A DNA stretch of 64,000 nt from Granulicella tundricola MP5ACTX9. GTDB taxonomy: Bacteria; Acidobacteriota; Terriglobia; Terriglobales; Acidobacteriaceae. The translations under genes were made by a program, and so were the position numbers. The stretch lies in assembly GCF_000178975.2 (NCBI RefSeq), contig NC_015064.1, positions 1,054,001 through 1,118,000 of the forward strand, in the 5' to 3' direction. The notes beneath the pieces were generated by a model, which was not told the DNA's origin, did no database searches, and worked only from the letters and a program-made list of their open reading frames with translations. Below, piece by piece: positions 11,288-20,993 of this stretch (positions within the stretch are counted from its first letter, which is position 1; each line of letters starts with the position of its first letter).

Positions 11288-13192
11288 ATGGAAACCAACT
11301 CCTCCTCCCTCCGCGACCGCGAAGAGAAGCTTAGCCCGGTGAAGCTGCACGCGGCGCAGTATGCGATCGTCGTGATCCTGGTGGTGCTCGTCTCCGGGCT
11401 TTGGAATTTGCAGGTTCTGGGCGCGGAGAACTACAAGGCGGCGGCGGAGGCGAACCGGATTCGCAAGGTGCCGGTGCTGGCGCCGCGGGGACGGATCTTC
11501 GACCGGGAAGGCCGGCTGATCGTCGATAACTATCCTTCGACCTCCTGCTACCTGCTGCGGGAGCAGGTGAAGGCTGGGGATATCCCGGTGATTGCGGCGG
11601 GGCTTCACCTGACGGTGGACCAGATTCAGGCGACACTGAAGCACTTCCAGACGGCTCCGAAGTATCAGCCGATTCCTCTGAAGCAGGACATTACGCCGGA
11701 TGAGCAGGCGTTCATCGAAGCGCATAAGAACGAGCTGCCGGAGCTGGATACGATCGACGAGCAGCGGCGGCTGTACCCACGGGATGGGTTTGCGGCGCAC
11801 CTCGTCGGGTATGTGGGTGAGGTTTCTGAACAGATGCTGGCGAACGATCCGCGTTACGCAGCCTACGATCCTGGTCAGGTTGTCGGCCGGTCGGGGGTGG
11901 AGCAGACTTACGATGCTCTGCTGCGGGGTGAGGACGGGTATCGCGAGGTTATTGTGAACTCGCACGGCAAGGAGGTTGGGAAGCTGGGGCAGAAGCTGGC
12001 GGTGCCGGGGCAGGATCTGAGGCTGTCGATCGACCTGGATATTCAGCGGGCGGCCGAGCAGGCGCTGGAGGGTAAGAACGGCGCGATCGTGGCGATGGAC
12101 CCGCATACGGGCGAGATCATCGCGATGGCTTCACGGCCGACCTTCGATCCGAACCAGTTTTCCGTGCGGCTGACGCAGAGCTATTGGTCCTCCATTCTGA
12201 ATAATCCGAATCATCCTCTTTTGAATAAGGCGATTCAGGCGCAACTGGCTCCGGGGAGTACGTTCAAGATCATCATGAGCGTCGCCGGGCTGCAGGAGAA
12301 TGTGGCGCAGGACCTGAAGGTGAACTGCCAGGGTGGGGCTTCGTTTTACGGGCACTTTTATGGGTGTGACCGGCATCATGGGGGTGTGAACATCAACACC
12401 GCCATTCCTTACAGCTGCGACACGTTCTACTACACGCTGGCGTACAAGCTGGGGATCGACAAGATCGCGCAGTACGGGCGTGAGATGGGGATCGGGCAGA
12501 AGACCGGGATCGATCTGCCGGAGGAGGCTGCGGGGATCATGCCCTCCGAGCAGTGGAAGATGAAGAACTATCACCAGAAATGGTTCGCGGGGGAGACGAT
12601 TTCTGTTGGGATCGGGCAGGGGGCGGTTACGGCCACTCCCCTGCAGTTGCTGCGGGCGTTGAGCGGTATTGCTTCCGGCGGCGTGTTGCGGTGGCCGCAT
12701 GTGCTGCTGCCGGGGCAGGTGCCGGCGGAGATGCAGAATGCGGTTCGGGATACCTTTCCGGGATCGGGTGAGAAGACGATCCCTCTGTCTACGGAGAACT
12801 GGCAGTTGATCACCGATGCGATGGCGAATGTGACTTCTAGTCCGATTGGGACGGCTTACCCGGCGCATTTGGAGGGGATCGACTTTGCGGGGAAGACGGG
12901 GACGGCGGACGTGGTGAGCGGGCGGCAGAAGGGCAGTAAGAACAAGGACACGCTGCCGAATGCCTGGTTTGTGGGGATGACTCCTCGAAGGAATCCGGAC
13001 TTTGCGGTTGCGGTGCTCTGGGAGCACGGTTATTGGGGGAACAACTCGGCTCGGCTGGCGGCTCAGGTGATCGATGCTTATGTGGAGAAGCAGCGGGCTA
13101 AGGACCATAATCTTAGGACGGTTGAGGCTGTGAAGACGCCTGAGGCTGCTCCGGAGAAGGCTGCGGTTCCGGTGGTTCCTGCGGGGCAGTAG
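11288..13192 (+). CDS. mrdA: penicillin-binding protein 2 (elongation transpeptidase)
   Basis: Class B PBP that cross-links peptidoglycan during elongation, partner of RodA. The 634-residue protein has a short cytoplasmic N-terminus and one membrane anchor (YAIVVILVVLVSGLWNL). The dimerisation domain carries the AANRIRKVPVLAPRG signature. The transpeptidase domain shows SxxK as GSTFK, SxN/D as SCD and the KTG box GKTGTAD. It follows mreD by 47 bp, giving an mreC-mreD-mrdA operon, and ends at a terminator. The normal neighbour rodA is displaced about 3.4 kb downstream. Confidence 0.96.
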   Translation: METNSSSLRDREEKLSPVKLHAAQYAIVVILVVLVSGLWNLQVLGAENYKAAAEANRIRKVPVLAPRGRIFDREGRLIVDNYPSTSCYLLREQVKAGDIPVIAAGLHLTVDQIQATLKHFQTAPKYQPIPLKQDITPDEQAFIEAHKNELPELDTIDEQRRLYPRDGFAAHLVGYVGEVSEQMLANDPRYAAYDPGQVVGRSGVEQTYDALLRGEDGYREVIVNSHGKEVGKLGQKLAVPGQDLRLSIDLDIQRAAEQALEGKNGAIVAMDPHTGEIIAMASRPTFDPNQFSVRLTQSYWSSILNNPNHPLLNKAIQAQLAPGSTFKIIMSVAGLQENVAQDLKVNCQGGASFYGHFYGCDRHHGGVNINTAIPYSCDTFYYTLAYKLGIDKIAQYGREMGIGQKTGIDLPEEAAGIMPSEQWKMKNYHQKWFAGETISVGIGQGAVTATPLQLLRALSGIASGGVLRWPHVLLPGQVPAEMQNAVRDTFPGSGEKTIPLSTENWQLITDAMANVTSSPIGTAYPAHLEGIDFAGKTGTADVVSGRQKGSKNKDTLPNAWFVGMTPRRNPDFAVAVLWEHGYWGNNSARLAAQVIDAYVEKQRAKDHNLRTVEAVKTPEAAPEKAAVPVVPAGQ

Positions 13193-13253
13193 GGTGGTTC
13201 GGGCGAAAGGATACACTGTCCAGTTCTGAGTGGTCAGTTTTGAGTTGTGAGTT

Positions 13254-13291
13254 AAGCGGGTTGAAGCTATGCTTCAACCCGCTTCTGTTTT
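13254..13291. terminator. bidirectional terminator
   Basis: A perfect 14-base stem (AAGCGGGTTGAAGC and its complement) with a three-base loop, followed by CTGTTTT. It lies between the convergent mrdA (+) and M1 peptidase (-) genes. Confidence 0.88.
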
Positions 13292-15209
13292 AGCGTTTGA
13301 GGATTGGCAGGTTGTGGTCTGGGTCGATGATGGCTTGCTTGAGGGGGCTGGTGGTTTCTACTGCCAGGGGGTAGACCGTCTTCTGAATCCAAGTTTCTGC
13401 GGGCAGGGTGACGCGGCGTTTGGTGCCGTCCTCGAAGGTGAGTTCGACGACCGCGGGGAGGACCAACTGGCCTCGGTTTTCTATGGTGACGGTGGCTCCG
13501 GTGGGGGTGGGGTCGATTTTGGTGACGGCGAGGTCCAGCTGCCAGTTGTTGAGGTACCAGCCGCGCCAGAAGTAGCTGAGGTCTTCTCCGCCTTCGCTTT
13601 CCATGGCTCGGAAGAAGTCTGAGGGGCTGGGGTGCTTATAAGCCCAGTCCGCGATGAACTTGCGGAAGGCGAAGTCGAAGCGCTGGGGGCCGAGGATGTC
13701 GTCGCGCAACAGGGTGAGGCCGAAGGCGCTCTTGAAGTAGGTGATGGGGTGGCGGTACTTTTCCTTGATGGCGTCGGCGCGGGTGAGGATGGCGGGGGCT
13801 GCGGGGTCGGCGATGACTTTGGCGATCTCGTCGGCGGGGTGGCCGCCGCCGGGGGCGTACTCGCCGTCACGCTTGGGGCCGTAGACGCCGTTGGAGAAGT
13901 CGTCGGACTCGAAGATATCGATGAAGGTGTTGAAGCCCTCGTCCATCCAGGCGTTGCGGCGCTCGTTGAAGCCGACGATCATGGGAAACCAGGAGTGGCC
14001 GATCTCATGGGCGGTGATGAAGAAGAGGACCTTGCCCTTGTCGTCGATGCCGTCGAAGAGGATGCCGGGGTACTCCATGCCTGAAGACGGGCCGGCTACG
14101 TTGATGGCGTTGGGCCAGGGGTAGGGGAACCAGCGGGCGGAGAAGCGCTCGACGGAGTCCTTGAGGTACTCGGTGGAGCGGCCCCATGCGGGTTCGCCGG
14201 CGGACTCAGCGGGGTAGTAGCTCATGGCGAGGGACTTCTTGCCGCCGGGAAGGTTCATCCTTGCGGCGTCCCAGAGGAAGACGGCGGAGGCGGAGAAGGC
14301 GACGTCGCGGGTGTTCTCCATCTTGAAGTGCCAGGTTTTGGTGCCGGTGCCGGTTGGGGCGGCTGCTTCTTCGAGCGTGCGGATCATGACTGTTTTGTCT
14401 GAGGCGCGGGCCTGGTCGAGGCGCTTGAGTTGGGTAGGGGTGAGGACTTCTTTGGGGTTGACGAGTTCACCGGAGCCGGCGACGACCATGGCGGCGGGAA
14501 CGGTGACGGAGTAGTCGAAGTTGCCGTATTCGAGGTAGAACTCGTTGGCGAGGTAGGGTTGGGTGTCCCAGCCGTGGAGGTCGTCGAACACGCACATGCG
14601 GGGGTACCACTGGGCCATGTCGAAGATGGGGCCGGCCTTGGCGTCGCCCCAGCTCATGCGGCCGCCCCACTTCTCCGGGATGGTGAAGTGGTACTTGATG
14701 TGGACCTTGGCGACGCCGTTGTGGGCGAGGGGGGCGGCGAGGCGGACCTGGACGCGGGTGTCGGAGACGACGTAGTCGGCCTTCTGGCCGGCGACTTCGA
14801 CTGTATCGAGGACGTCTCCGTCGGTGCTCTGGGTGCGGGGGATGCCGCGGCGGCCACCGGCGGCGGGGGCGGAGCGGGCGTCCTTGCGGTAGGTGTTCTG
14901 GTCGAGCTGAATCCAGAGGCTGGTGAGGGCGTCGGGGGAGTGGTTGGTGTAGGTGATGACCTCGTCGCCGGTGAGGACCTTGGCGGCGGTGTCGATGGAG
15001 GCGTGGAGTTCGTAGTCGGCGCGGTTCTGCCAGTAGCTGGGGCCGGGGGCTCCGTTGGCGGAGCGGTAGGCGTTGACGGGGTCTGGCAGGGTGAGGGGAG
15101 CGAAGGTGACGAGAGGATCGTAGGCCGGGGTTTGTGCGCTGGATGACAGTGCTAAGAGGAAGGCTAGACCGGACAGGATCTTCTTCAAGATTTGGGGCTC
15201 CTGGTTCAA
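13290..15209 (-). CDS. M1-family zinc metallopeptidase, secreted
   Basis: Gluzincin aminopeptidase-like protein of 639 residues. An N-terminal Sec signal ([16 protein letters not shown]) indicates export. The M1 N-terminal beta domain is followed by the catalytic domain. The zinc motif is HEIGH, with the third ligand Glu 18 residues later in DEGFN. The usual exopeptidase GAMEN motif appears only as GMEYPG. The start ATG 15209 gives MNQEPQIL before the signal. It sits on the minus strand between mrdA and rodA and has no functional tie to them that I can see. Confidence 0.9.
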   Translation of the reverse strand: MNQEPQILKKILSGLAFLLALSSSAQTPAYDPLVTFAPLTLPDPVNAYRSANGAPGPSYWQNRADYELHASIDTAAKVLTGDEVITYTNHSPDALTSLWIQLDQNTYRKDARSAPAAGGRRGIPRTQSTDGDVLDTVEVAGQKADYVVSDTRVQVRLAAPLAHNGVAKVHIKYHFTIPEKWGGRMSWGDAKAGPIFDMAQWYPRMCVFDDLHGWDTQPYLANEFYLEYGNFDYSVTVPAAMVVAGSGELVNPKEVLTPTQLKRLDQARASDKTVMIRTLEEAAAPTGTGTKTWHFKMENTRDVAFSASAVFLWDAARMNLPGGKKSLAMSYYPAESAGEPAWGRSTEYLKDSVERFSARWFPYPWPNAINVAGPSSGMEYPGILFDGIDDKGKVLFFITAHEIGHSWFPMIVGFNERRNAWMDEGFNTFIDIFESDDFSNGVYGPKRDGEYAPGGGHPADEIAKVIADPAAPAILTRADAIKEKYRHPITYFKSAFGLTLLRDDILGPQRFDFAFRKFIADWAYKHPSPSDFFRAMESEGGEDLSYFWRGWYLNNWQLDLAVTKIDPTPTGATVTIENRGQLVLPAVVELTFEDGTKRRVTLPAETWIQKTVYPLAVETTSPLKQAIIDPDHNLPILKR

Positions 15210-15641
15210 GGTGGTGGGGCTGGTTGAGTTGAGTGTAGCAAGGGGTATACCCCCTCTCCCCCTTGTTTGGGTTCAAAGTCTTGATTCGATTTGGGTTAGG
15301 TCTGGACTTCTCCTTTTGGGGAGAGGAAGGCGTAACTAAACTCGAAGGGATAAAGCGGGATAGGAGTGAAAGGCCGCGACGGTGGATCGTCCAGGTATTC
15401 TATGTAGTTCTATTTTACCAAGGTGGCGGGGGTAATATGCCATTTATTTTTGAGGCGGAAGTGGTTTGGTTTGTTGGAGTTGCTTGGATTTTGGGGCGGA
15501 TGGGGGCTTGACACGTGATTTTGCCAGTTTTTTTTCTGAAAATACTTTTAAGTGGTTGATGGGTAATGGGTTAGATGGTTTTGGCGACTCTTGGCAAAAG
15601 TCAGGCGGGTGGGCGGTTGTTCTGCTAGAACGACAACTACG

Positions 15642-15670
15642 GAGGTTCTGCGCTCAGCGCAGAATGACGG
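15642..15670. repeat. REP-like palindromic repeat, copy 2
   Basis: GAGGTTCTGCGC..GCGCAGAATGACGG, nearly identical to 6074-6102 and also intergenic. The loop bases differ (CA here, TC there) while the stem is kept. Confidence 0.6.
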
Positions 15671-15770
15671 TTGTGGGGGAAGGACGGTTGTGAGGGTAGG
15701 ACGGTTGTGGGGGTAGGACGGTTGTGGGGTGGGGCGACGTTGGGGTGGGGCGACGGTTGCGGTGTGTGGA
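15666..15770. repeat. 17-bp tandem repeat, about four units plus decayed tail
   Basis: Units begin at 15666, 15683, 15700 and 15717, each GACGGTTGTGGGGGTAG or one or two changes from it. A decayed continuation (GGGGCGACGTTGGGGTGG) runs to about 15770. The G-rich strand is the plus strand. Confidence 0.8.
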
Positions 15771-15901
15771 AGACAGTGTGGGGGTGGGTAGGGCGAGGGT
15801 TGAACTCCCTCAGCGGCTAAAGCCGGGACCGTTCGGAGTTATTTACGGCGGGACTGAAGTCCCGCCCTTTCAAAGCTTGAACACACCAGCCTTTGCTGGA
15901 C

Positions 15902-16417
15902 TTATAGGGGGAGGGCCAGGACCAGGTCGTCGTGGAGGGTGGTGCCTACGAGGAACTGGCGGGTGCCTATGGTTTGGAAGCCCTGGCGGTGGTACCAGGC
16001 GATGGCTTTGCGGTTCTCGCCGTAGACGCCGAGGAGGAGGCGGGTCATGTTCAGGTCGCGGGATTTTTGTATGGACCAGTTGAGAAGGGCGAGGCCTACT
16101 CCTGTGCCCTGGAAGCGCTGGAAGAGATAGATTCGGCGGAGTTCGATGTCCGTGGGGGTGAGGGGGACGGGGAGGTCCGGGGGGCAGAGGACGGCGTAGC
16201 CGATGGGGGAGTTGAGTAGTTCGGAGACGGCTATGTGGGTTTGGGGGTCGGCTAGCCAGGTGGCGTATTTGGCGACGGAGTTGTTTTTCTGGAGGTGGGC
16301 GAGGACGTCTGCTCCGTCGAGGGTGCCGGCGAAGTTTTCGAGGAAGGTGCCGGAGGCGACGATGGAGAGGAAGTGCTCGTCTCCGGGGTGGCAGACGCGG
16401 ATGGGGAGTTCGGACAT
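15902..16417 (-). CDS. GNAT-family N-acetyltransferase
   Basis: 171 residues with the GNAT fold. Motif A appears as LFQRFQGTGVGLALL (acetyl-CoA pyrophosphate binding) and the C-terminal motif as YGENRKAIAWYHRQGFQTIGTRQF. It is a stand-alone cytoplasmic acetyltransferase; the acceptor (amine, amino acid or protein) cannot be told. It lies on the minus strand between the M1 peptidase and rodA genes. Confidence 0.88.
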   Translation of the reverse strand: MSELPIRVCHPGDEHFLSIVASGTFLENFAGTLDGADVLAHLQKNNSVAKYATWLADPQTHIAVSELLNSPIGYAVLCPPDLPVPLTPTDIELRRIYLFQRFQGTGVGLALLNWSIQKSRDLNMTRLLLGVYGENRKAIAWYHRQGFQTIGTRQFLVGTTLHDDLVLALPL

Positions 16418-16443
16418 TTGGTTATGGTAGTGGCGGGGATCGC

Positions 16444-16489
16444 GGAAAGCGAATCACGGAGTGCACGGAGGGAAAGAGGGGGCACGGGA
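16444..16489. repeat. dispersed repeat of ACGGAG/CACGGAGGG type, copy 1
   Basis: AAAGCGAATCACGGAGTGCACGGAGGGAAA resembles 28832-28886 (AAAGCGAACCACGGAGGGCACAGAGGGAAA). Both copies are intergenic. This pattern suggests a small dispersed repeat family. Confidence 0.55.
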
Positions 16490-16619
16490 ATGGTTTGGGC
16501 TGGGAGGGGACCGCCTGGGGCTGAAGCACCCTTGTTGCCTTGGCGGTGACGGGGGGCTGAAGCCCCCGTCTAATCCGAACAGCAAAGACAACTCCATCAA
16601 CTAGACTTGGGGTGTGGCT

Positions 16620-17720
16620 ATGCAGCGGTTTTCCTCTTTTCGTGACTTCGACTGGACCTTGCTTTCGTTGATCGGTGTGCTCAGCGTGATGAGCGTGCTG
16701 GAGATCAAGTCGGCTACGCTGATGACGAAGTTTCGGGGGTTCGACCATAAACAGATTCTGTTTCTGCTGGGTGGGATGGCGCTGATGTTCGTGATCTCGC
16801 TGGTGGACTATCACCGGCTGCTGGATATTGCGCCGTGGGCGTATGGGGTTGGGTTTGTCGCGCTGGTGGCGGTGAAGGTGGTGGGGACGAAGGTGCTGGG
16901 GGCTCGGCGATGGATCAAGCTGCCCGGGGGGATCCACTTTCAGCCTTCGGAGTGGGTGAAGTTGATTTTGATTTTGACGGTGGCTCGGTTTTTCTGGGCG
17001 CGTGCGGGCAGGGATCTTACGTGGACCGATATTTTCAAGGTGTTTGCGCTGGTGGGGGTACCGCTGCTGCTGGTGCTGTCGCAGCCGGACCTGGGGACGT
17101 CGCTGACCTATGTGCCGGTGCTGGTGATTGGGCTGTTCCTGGGGGGGATCAGTTGGAAGCAGGCGGGGATTCTGATCCTGGCGTTTCTGCTGGTGGGTGG
17201 AGCGGTGGTGAAGTCGGGTAAGGTGCTGAAGCCGTACCAGGTGGCGAGGCTGACGAGCTTTATGGACCCGGATAACGATCCGAAGGGAAGTGGGTATCAG
17301 ATACGGCAGTCGAAGATTGCGGTGGGGTCGGGTGGGATCTGGGGGAAGGGGACGAACAGAGGGACGCAGACGCAGGGGGACTTTCTGCCGATTCCCTATA
17401 CCGACTTTATCTTTGCGGCGCTGAGCGAGGAGCATGGGTTCATTGGCGCGGTGGTGGTGCTGCTGCTTTATTTCCTGATCTTGATGCGGCTGATCCAGAA
17501 TGCGCAGACGGCTTCCGATCTGCCGGGGACGTTCATCGTCATGGGTGTGGTGGCGGTGCTGGTGTTTCAGATTGCGGTGAATGTGGGGATGGTGGTGGGG
17601 CTGATGCCGGTGACGGGGATTCCGCTGCCGCTGCTGAGCTATGGGGGATCGAGCGTGCTGTTTACGTTTCTGGCGCTGGGGATTGTGATGAATATCCGGA
17701 TGCGGCGATTTGTAAACTAG
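16620..17720 (+). CDS. rodA: rod shape-determining glycosyltransferase RodA
   Basis: SEDS-family peptidoglycan polymerase that pairs with PBP2 (mrdA). About 366 residues with ten hydrophobic segments. Family signatures include GARRWIKLPGG, QPSEWVKL, QPDLGTSLTY, the catalytic-loop region LPIPYTDFIFAALSEEHGF and the C-terminal SYGGSSVLF. The start ATG 16620 has GGGG seven bases upstream; GTG 16614 is an in-frame alternative. The gene is separated from mrdA by the M1 peptidase and acetyltransferase genes on the other strand, so it needs its own promoter. Confidence 0.95.
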   Translation: MQRFSSFRDFDWTLLSLIGVLSVMSVLEIKSATLMTKFRGFDHKQILFLLGGMALMFVISLVDYHRLLDIAPWAYGVGFVALVAVKVVGTKVLGARRWIKLPGGIHFQPSEWVKLILILTVARFFWARAGRDLTWTDIFKVFALVGVPLLLVLSQPDLGTSLTYVPVLVIGLFLGGISWKQAGILILAFLLVGGAVVKSGKVLKPYQVARLTSFMDPDNDPKGSGYQIRQSKIAVGSGGIWGKGTNRGTQTQGDFLPIPYTDFIFAALSEEHGFIGAVVVLLLYFLILMRLIQNAQTASDLPGTFIVMGVVAVLVFQIAVNVGMVVGLMPVTGIPLPLLSYGGSSVLFTFLALGIVMNIRMRRFVN

Positions 17721-17770
17721 GTTTTGGCGTGCACGGGCTAACTTTTCCGGGTTTTGGGGTTTGAGTGGTT

Positions 17771-18760
17771 ATGAACGTTTGGATGAAGAGCGGATTTTTG
17801 TTGGGTCTGGGTATTTTGGGTTTTACGGGTGTGGGGGCTTCGGGCCAGATGCATCGGCATGAGCGGGACAGGGTGGAGGCGACGGAGTCGCAGAACTGCT
17901 TTGACGCGAGCGATCCGCAGGAGATTCGGCTATGGGAGGGGCGTGCGCCGGGTGCGGCGGGGGACGATCCCTGCCGGGATATTCCTTACCTGAAGGTGTT
18001 TCGGGCGGAGTCGGGTTCCCGGCAGCCGAGGCCGGTGATTTTGGTGGTTGGCGGCGGAGGGTATGACCGGCTGACCGATACCAAGGAACAGGCGCCGGTG
18101 GCGGAGTACTTCTCAAGGACGCTGGGGGTGGATGCGTTCGTTCTGTACTACAGGCTGGTGCAGAAGGACGGGACGTACCGGTATCCGGTGCCGATGTGGG
18201 ACGGGCAGAGGGCGATCAAGCTGGTGAGGGCGCGGGCGGCGCAGTTAGGGGTCGATCCGGGGCGGGTGGCGATGTTTGGCTTCTCGGCTGGCGGTCACCT
18301 GGCGAGTACGCTGGCGCTGCACTCGGCGAGCGACTTCGACCTGCCGGTGCATGATGCGGTGGACGGACAGAAGGGCCGGCCGGATCTGCTGGGGCTGGGA
18401 TATCCGGTGATCTCGATGGACCCGGCTACTGTGCCGCCTTCGGGCTCGTACAAGAATCTGCTGCGGGGGTTCGATGGAGGGCAACTGCGGCATCTGCAGG
18501 ATTACCTGTCCGGGGAGAAGAACGTGACGCCGCATACGCCACCGGTGTTTCTGTTTGAGAGCATGGACGACGCTCGGATCAGTCCGCAGAACAGCGTGCT
18601 GTTTGTGGCTGCGCTGCGGGCTGCGGGGATTGCTGTGGACGCGCATCTGTTTGCGCATGGAGAGCATGGGGCGGGGCTCGCGGAGGGGATTCCGGAGGAG
18701 AGTGCCTGGCCGGGGCTGTTTCGAGACTGGCTGGTGGGGCAGCGGTTTCTGGGGCGGTAG
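17771..18760 (+). CDS. secreted alpha/beta hydrolase (acetyl-xylan-esterase / BD-FAE-like)
   Basis: Exported serine hydrolase of about 329 residues. It has an N-terminal Sec signal (FLLGLGILGFTGVGASG). The oxyanion-loop region VVGGGGYDR replaces the classical HGGG, the nucleophile is in GFSAGGH, and acid and base candidates are ESMDDAR and HGEHGAG. The closest family is the bifunctional xylan/feruloyl esterase type used on plant polysaccharide, which would fit the other secreted esterase at 6140-7270. Start: ATG 17771; GTG 17765 is also open. Confidence 0.82.
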   Translation: MNVWMKSGFLLGLGILGFTGVGASGQMHRHERDRVEATESQNCFDASDPQEIRLWEGRAPGAAGDDPCRDIPYLKVFRAESGSRQPRPVILVVGGGGYDRLTDTKEQAPVAEYFSRTLGVDAFVLYYRLVQKDGTYRYPVPMWDGQRAIKLVRARAAQLGVDPGRVAMFGFSAGGHLASTLALHSASDFDLPVHDAVDGQKGRPDLLGLGYPVISMDPATVPPSGSYKNLLRGFDGGQLRHLQDYLSGEKNVTPHTPPVFLFESMDDARISPQNSVLFVAALRAAGIAVDAHLFAHGEHGAGLAEGIPEESAWPGLFRDWLVGQRFLGR

Positions 18761-18929
18761 GGTGGAGCACGAGGGTCTGCCAGGGCATGGTGATTCCCGG
18801 AATGAATCCGACTTTGGTTATGCGGCAGAAAGAGATATGCAGTAATCATTGTTCCTTTTGAGGAACGGGGGGATAATTACGCGGTAGATCGAAAGTGGCA
18901 TCTCACTCGGGCAGAGAGGCGGTCGAAGC

Positions 18930-19232
18930 ATGTCGATGAGGACGTCTGAGGCTTTGGCGGGCGAAGCGAACGGGATCGATCTGACGGGGAGGACGGTGCT
19001 GGGCGTCGTTCGGAGTATGGTCTCGCAACCGGCCCGGGTTGCGCTGCGGAGCTTTGCGGAAGGGGATACAACGATTCTGCTGGTGACGGTGGCGTCTGTT
19101 GATTTGCAGGTGCTGACCGGCAGAGATGGGCGGACGGCGCGGTCGTTGCGCGCGCTTGTGAACGCGATAGGGTCAAGGCCCGGACGGCGGATGGAGCTTG
19201 AGGTTCAAGGAGAGACTGAGGCTCGAAGCTGA
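18930..19232 (+). CDS. KhpA-like KH-domain RNA-binding protein
   Basis: A 100-residue protein whose second half fits a KhpA/YlqC KH domain. VVRSMVSQPARVALRSF resembles the family N-terminus, TGRDGRTARSLRALV carries the GxxG RNA-contact loop as GRDG, and it ends in RRMELEV. KhpA proteins bind RNA in the cytoplasm. The Asp in GRDG and the 20-residue N-terminal extension differ from the usual short form (about 75-80 residues). The stop overlaps the start of the downstream PAS protein by one base, implying coupled expression. The family call rests on reading the motif only. Confidence 0.7.
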   Translation: MSMRTSEALAGEANGIDLTGRTVLGVVRSMVSQPARVALRSFAEGDTTILLVTVASVDLQVLTGRDGRTARSLRALVNAIGSRPGRRMELEVQGETEARS

Positions 19233-20392
19233 TGTTGGCTCGGATGGCTTTCCTGCATACGCCCGATGAACGGTTTATCGTTCTGTCCGAGATGGCGTCT
19301 GCCGCTTCAGAGCCCGGTCGGAGCTGCTTTTCGCTGACGACGTTCGACCACGAGAATACGTTTCTGAAGCTGGTGGCGACGGCGGAGATGGTGATGGATC
19401 TGACGACCGAGATCATTGCAGCGGTGCTGCTTTCGGTTTCGCAACCGACGTTTCCGCACCGCTGGGTGGAGGTGGGCCTGAACGCTGCGGAGATCGAACG
19501 GCTGGGACTGCACGCGGAGAGCGTGGAGGTGAGCCAGTTCGTCGACCCTGATCCTGTGGTGGAGATTCCGGCGGTTCCGGTGAAGAATCCTTTCAGTTTT
19601 CAGGACGGTGCGGAACAGTTTCACGAGTTTCTGATGCAGGCACCTACGCCGTTTGTGATGACGGAAGGGCCGGAGCATCGGATGACGTTCATCAATCCGC
19701 CTTATGTGCGGCTGCTGGGCCGGTTGACCAAGGAGGCGTTCCTGGGCAAGACGGTTCGGGAGGCTCTGCCGGAGATGGAGGGGCAGCCGTTCTTTGGGCT
19801 GATGGACGAGGTCTACCGGACGGGGGTTCCTTATATTGGCATCGAGGTTCCGGGCCGGCTGCAATCCGATATTTCTCAGCAGGAACAGGATCTGTTCTTC
19901 GACTTTATCTATCATCCCCTGCGGGACAGGGCGGGCAGGGTGTCCGGGGTGATGATCCAGGCGACCGACGTGACGGATCGTGTGTTGTCGCACCAGGTGA
20001 TGAGCAGCCGTGAGGATCAGCTTTATACGCAGTGGCAGGAGCTGGAGGCGATCTACCGCTCGGGGCTGGTGGGGGTGATGCTGCTGGAGGCTAACAAGGA
20101 GCTTCGAATCCTGCGGATCAACGAGATCCAGGCGGGGTTGCTGGGAGAGCCGGTGGATGAGGTTGAGGGTCGGCCGGTGCGGGAGTGCTGCGCGAGTGTT
20201 CCTGCGCTGGAAGCGCTGGTCGAACGCGGGTTGGCGGGGGAGACGGTTCTCAATGAGGTGGTGCGGCCGATGGGAGGCGGGGGACGGGACTGGCTGGTGA
20301 GTGTGACGCCGCTCCGGAGTAAGACGGGGGTGATTGAGAAGCTTTACTGCTTGTCTGTGGAGGTTCCGGGGCCAGCGGGGATGGTGCAGTGA
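19232..20392 (+). CDS. double-PAS sensory protein without output domain
   Basis: A 386-residue soluble protein. Residues about 1-110 match no family I know. A first PAS domain spans about 125-255 (FINPPYVRLLGRLTKEAFLG, ending IQATDVTDR). A second spans about 275-380 (LEAIYRSGLVGVMLLEANKELRILRIN). No histidine kinase, GGDEF or DNA-binding domain follows, so it must act through a partner. Translationally coupled to the KH-domain gene, which hints at a link between a sensed signal and RNA binding; that is inference. Confidence 0.75.
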   Translation: MLARMAFLHTPDERFIVLSEMASAASEPGRSCFSLTTFDHENTFLKLVATAEMVMDLTTEIIAAVLLSVSQPTFPHRWVEVGLNAAEIERLGLHAESVEVSQFVDPDPVVEIPAVPVKNPFSFQDGAEQFHEFLMQAPTPFVMTEGPEHRMTFINPPYVRLLGRLTKEAFLGKTVREALPEMEGQPFFGLMDEVYRTGVPYIGIEVPGRLQSDISQQEQDLFFDFIYHPLRDRAGRVSGVMIQATDVTDRVLSHQVMSSREDQLYTQWQELEAIYRSGLVGVMLLEANKELRILRINEIQAGLLGEPVDEVEGRPVRECCASVPALEALVERGLAGETVLNEVVRPMGGGGRDWLVSVTPLRSKTGVIEKLYCLSVEVPGPAGMVQ

Positions 20393-20993
20393 GGGTATGG
20401 GCAGACGGCTCAATCCCGATTTGTGACGATGGGGTTACAATATGTGCAGACCGATTCTGCTGTTTGTTGCGAATCTGGTGCATACTGATTTCATGCTGAG
20501 CGGCCAGATGCCGATTCAGTGCAGTAAACCCGCTCATACTGGCGCCGGGCGCCGAGCGGCAACGAGACTTTAGAGCTTTTAGAACGACCTAAGAGTTTTT
20601 AGATTTTAGAAAAAAGGCCGGCCAGGCTTGAGATTTCGAACTCCGTTGGCCGGACAGGTTCTGAGCATGAACGCAATGGGAAGGCAAACGGCCCCGCCTC
20701 AGCATGAGGTTGTTTCGGTCACCTTCCGCGCGTTCTTTTTTTCGCTTGAAGCATCCATTCGTGGCTCCGATCTATCCTGTTTTGCCCTATGCTCCGCGAA
20801 CGTGCGGAGGTGTGGGGCCGGGGTGTGCCAACACCTTGCAACAGCAATCGACACCATCGCTTCTGCGTCTCAGGATTGGTCCGTACCGATGGTTGGGAGC
20901 GCCTGAACCAGGGCGCTGCCGCCGAATCTCAATGCTTGCGCCTGCTTGCCCTGACCTGACGGGATACGTCAGAGGGCAGAAAGAGCAGAGAGC
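20393..20993. promoter_or_regulatory. 600-bp leader upstream of RNase E/G
   Basis: No convincing gene. It contains AT-rich direct repeats (TTAGAGCTTTTAGA and AAGAGTTTTTAGA, 20570-20606). A possible long-range hairpin pairs GGCCGGCCA (about 20615) with TGGCCGG (about 20648). RNase E genes are often autoregulated through a long 5' leader, so this may hold such a structure, but I cannot demonstrate it. Confidence 0.35.

Larger units (their letters stand above)
15210..15901. other. gene-free repeat-rich intergenic region
   Basis: About 690 bp without a convincing gene. It holds the upstream region of the M1 peptidase gene, an AT-richer stretch around 15520-15560, a REP-like unit (15642-15670), a 17-bp tandem repeat (15666-15770), and a GC-rich inverted repeat GGCGGGACTGAAGTCCCGCC near 15848-15867. 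Short frames on both strands have no ribosome-binding sites or recognisable products. Confidence 0.7.

Noticed and set aside
20250..20537. Minus-strand frame of 95 codons upstream of RNase E/G
   Set aside because: No ribosome-binding site, no recognisable protein, overlaps the PAS gene end.
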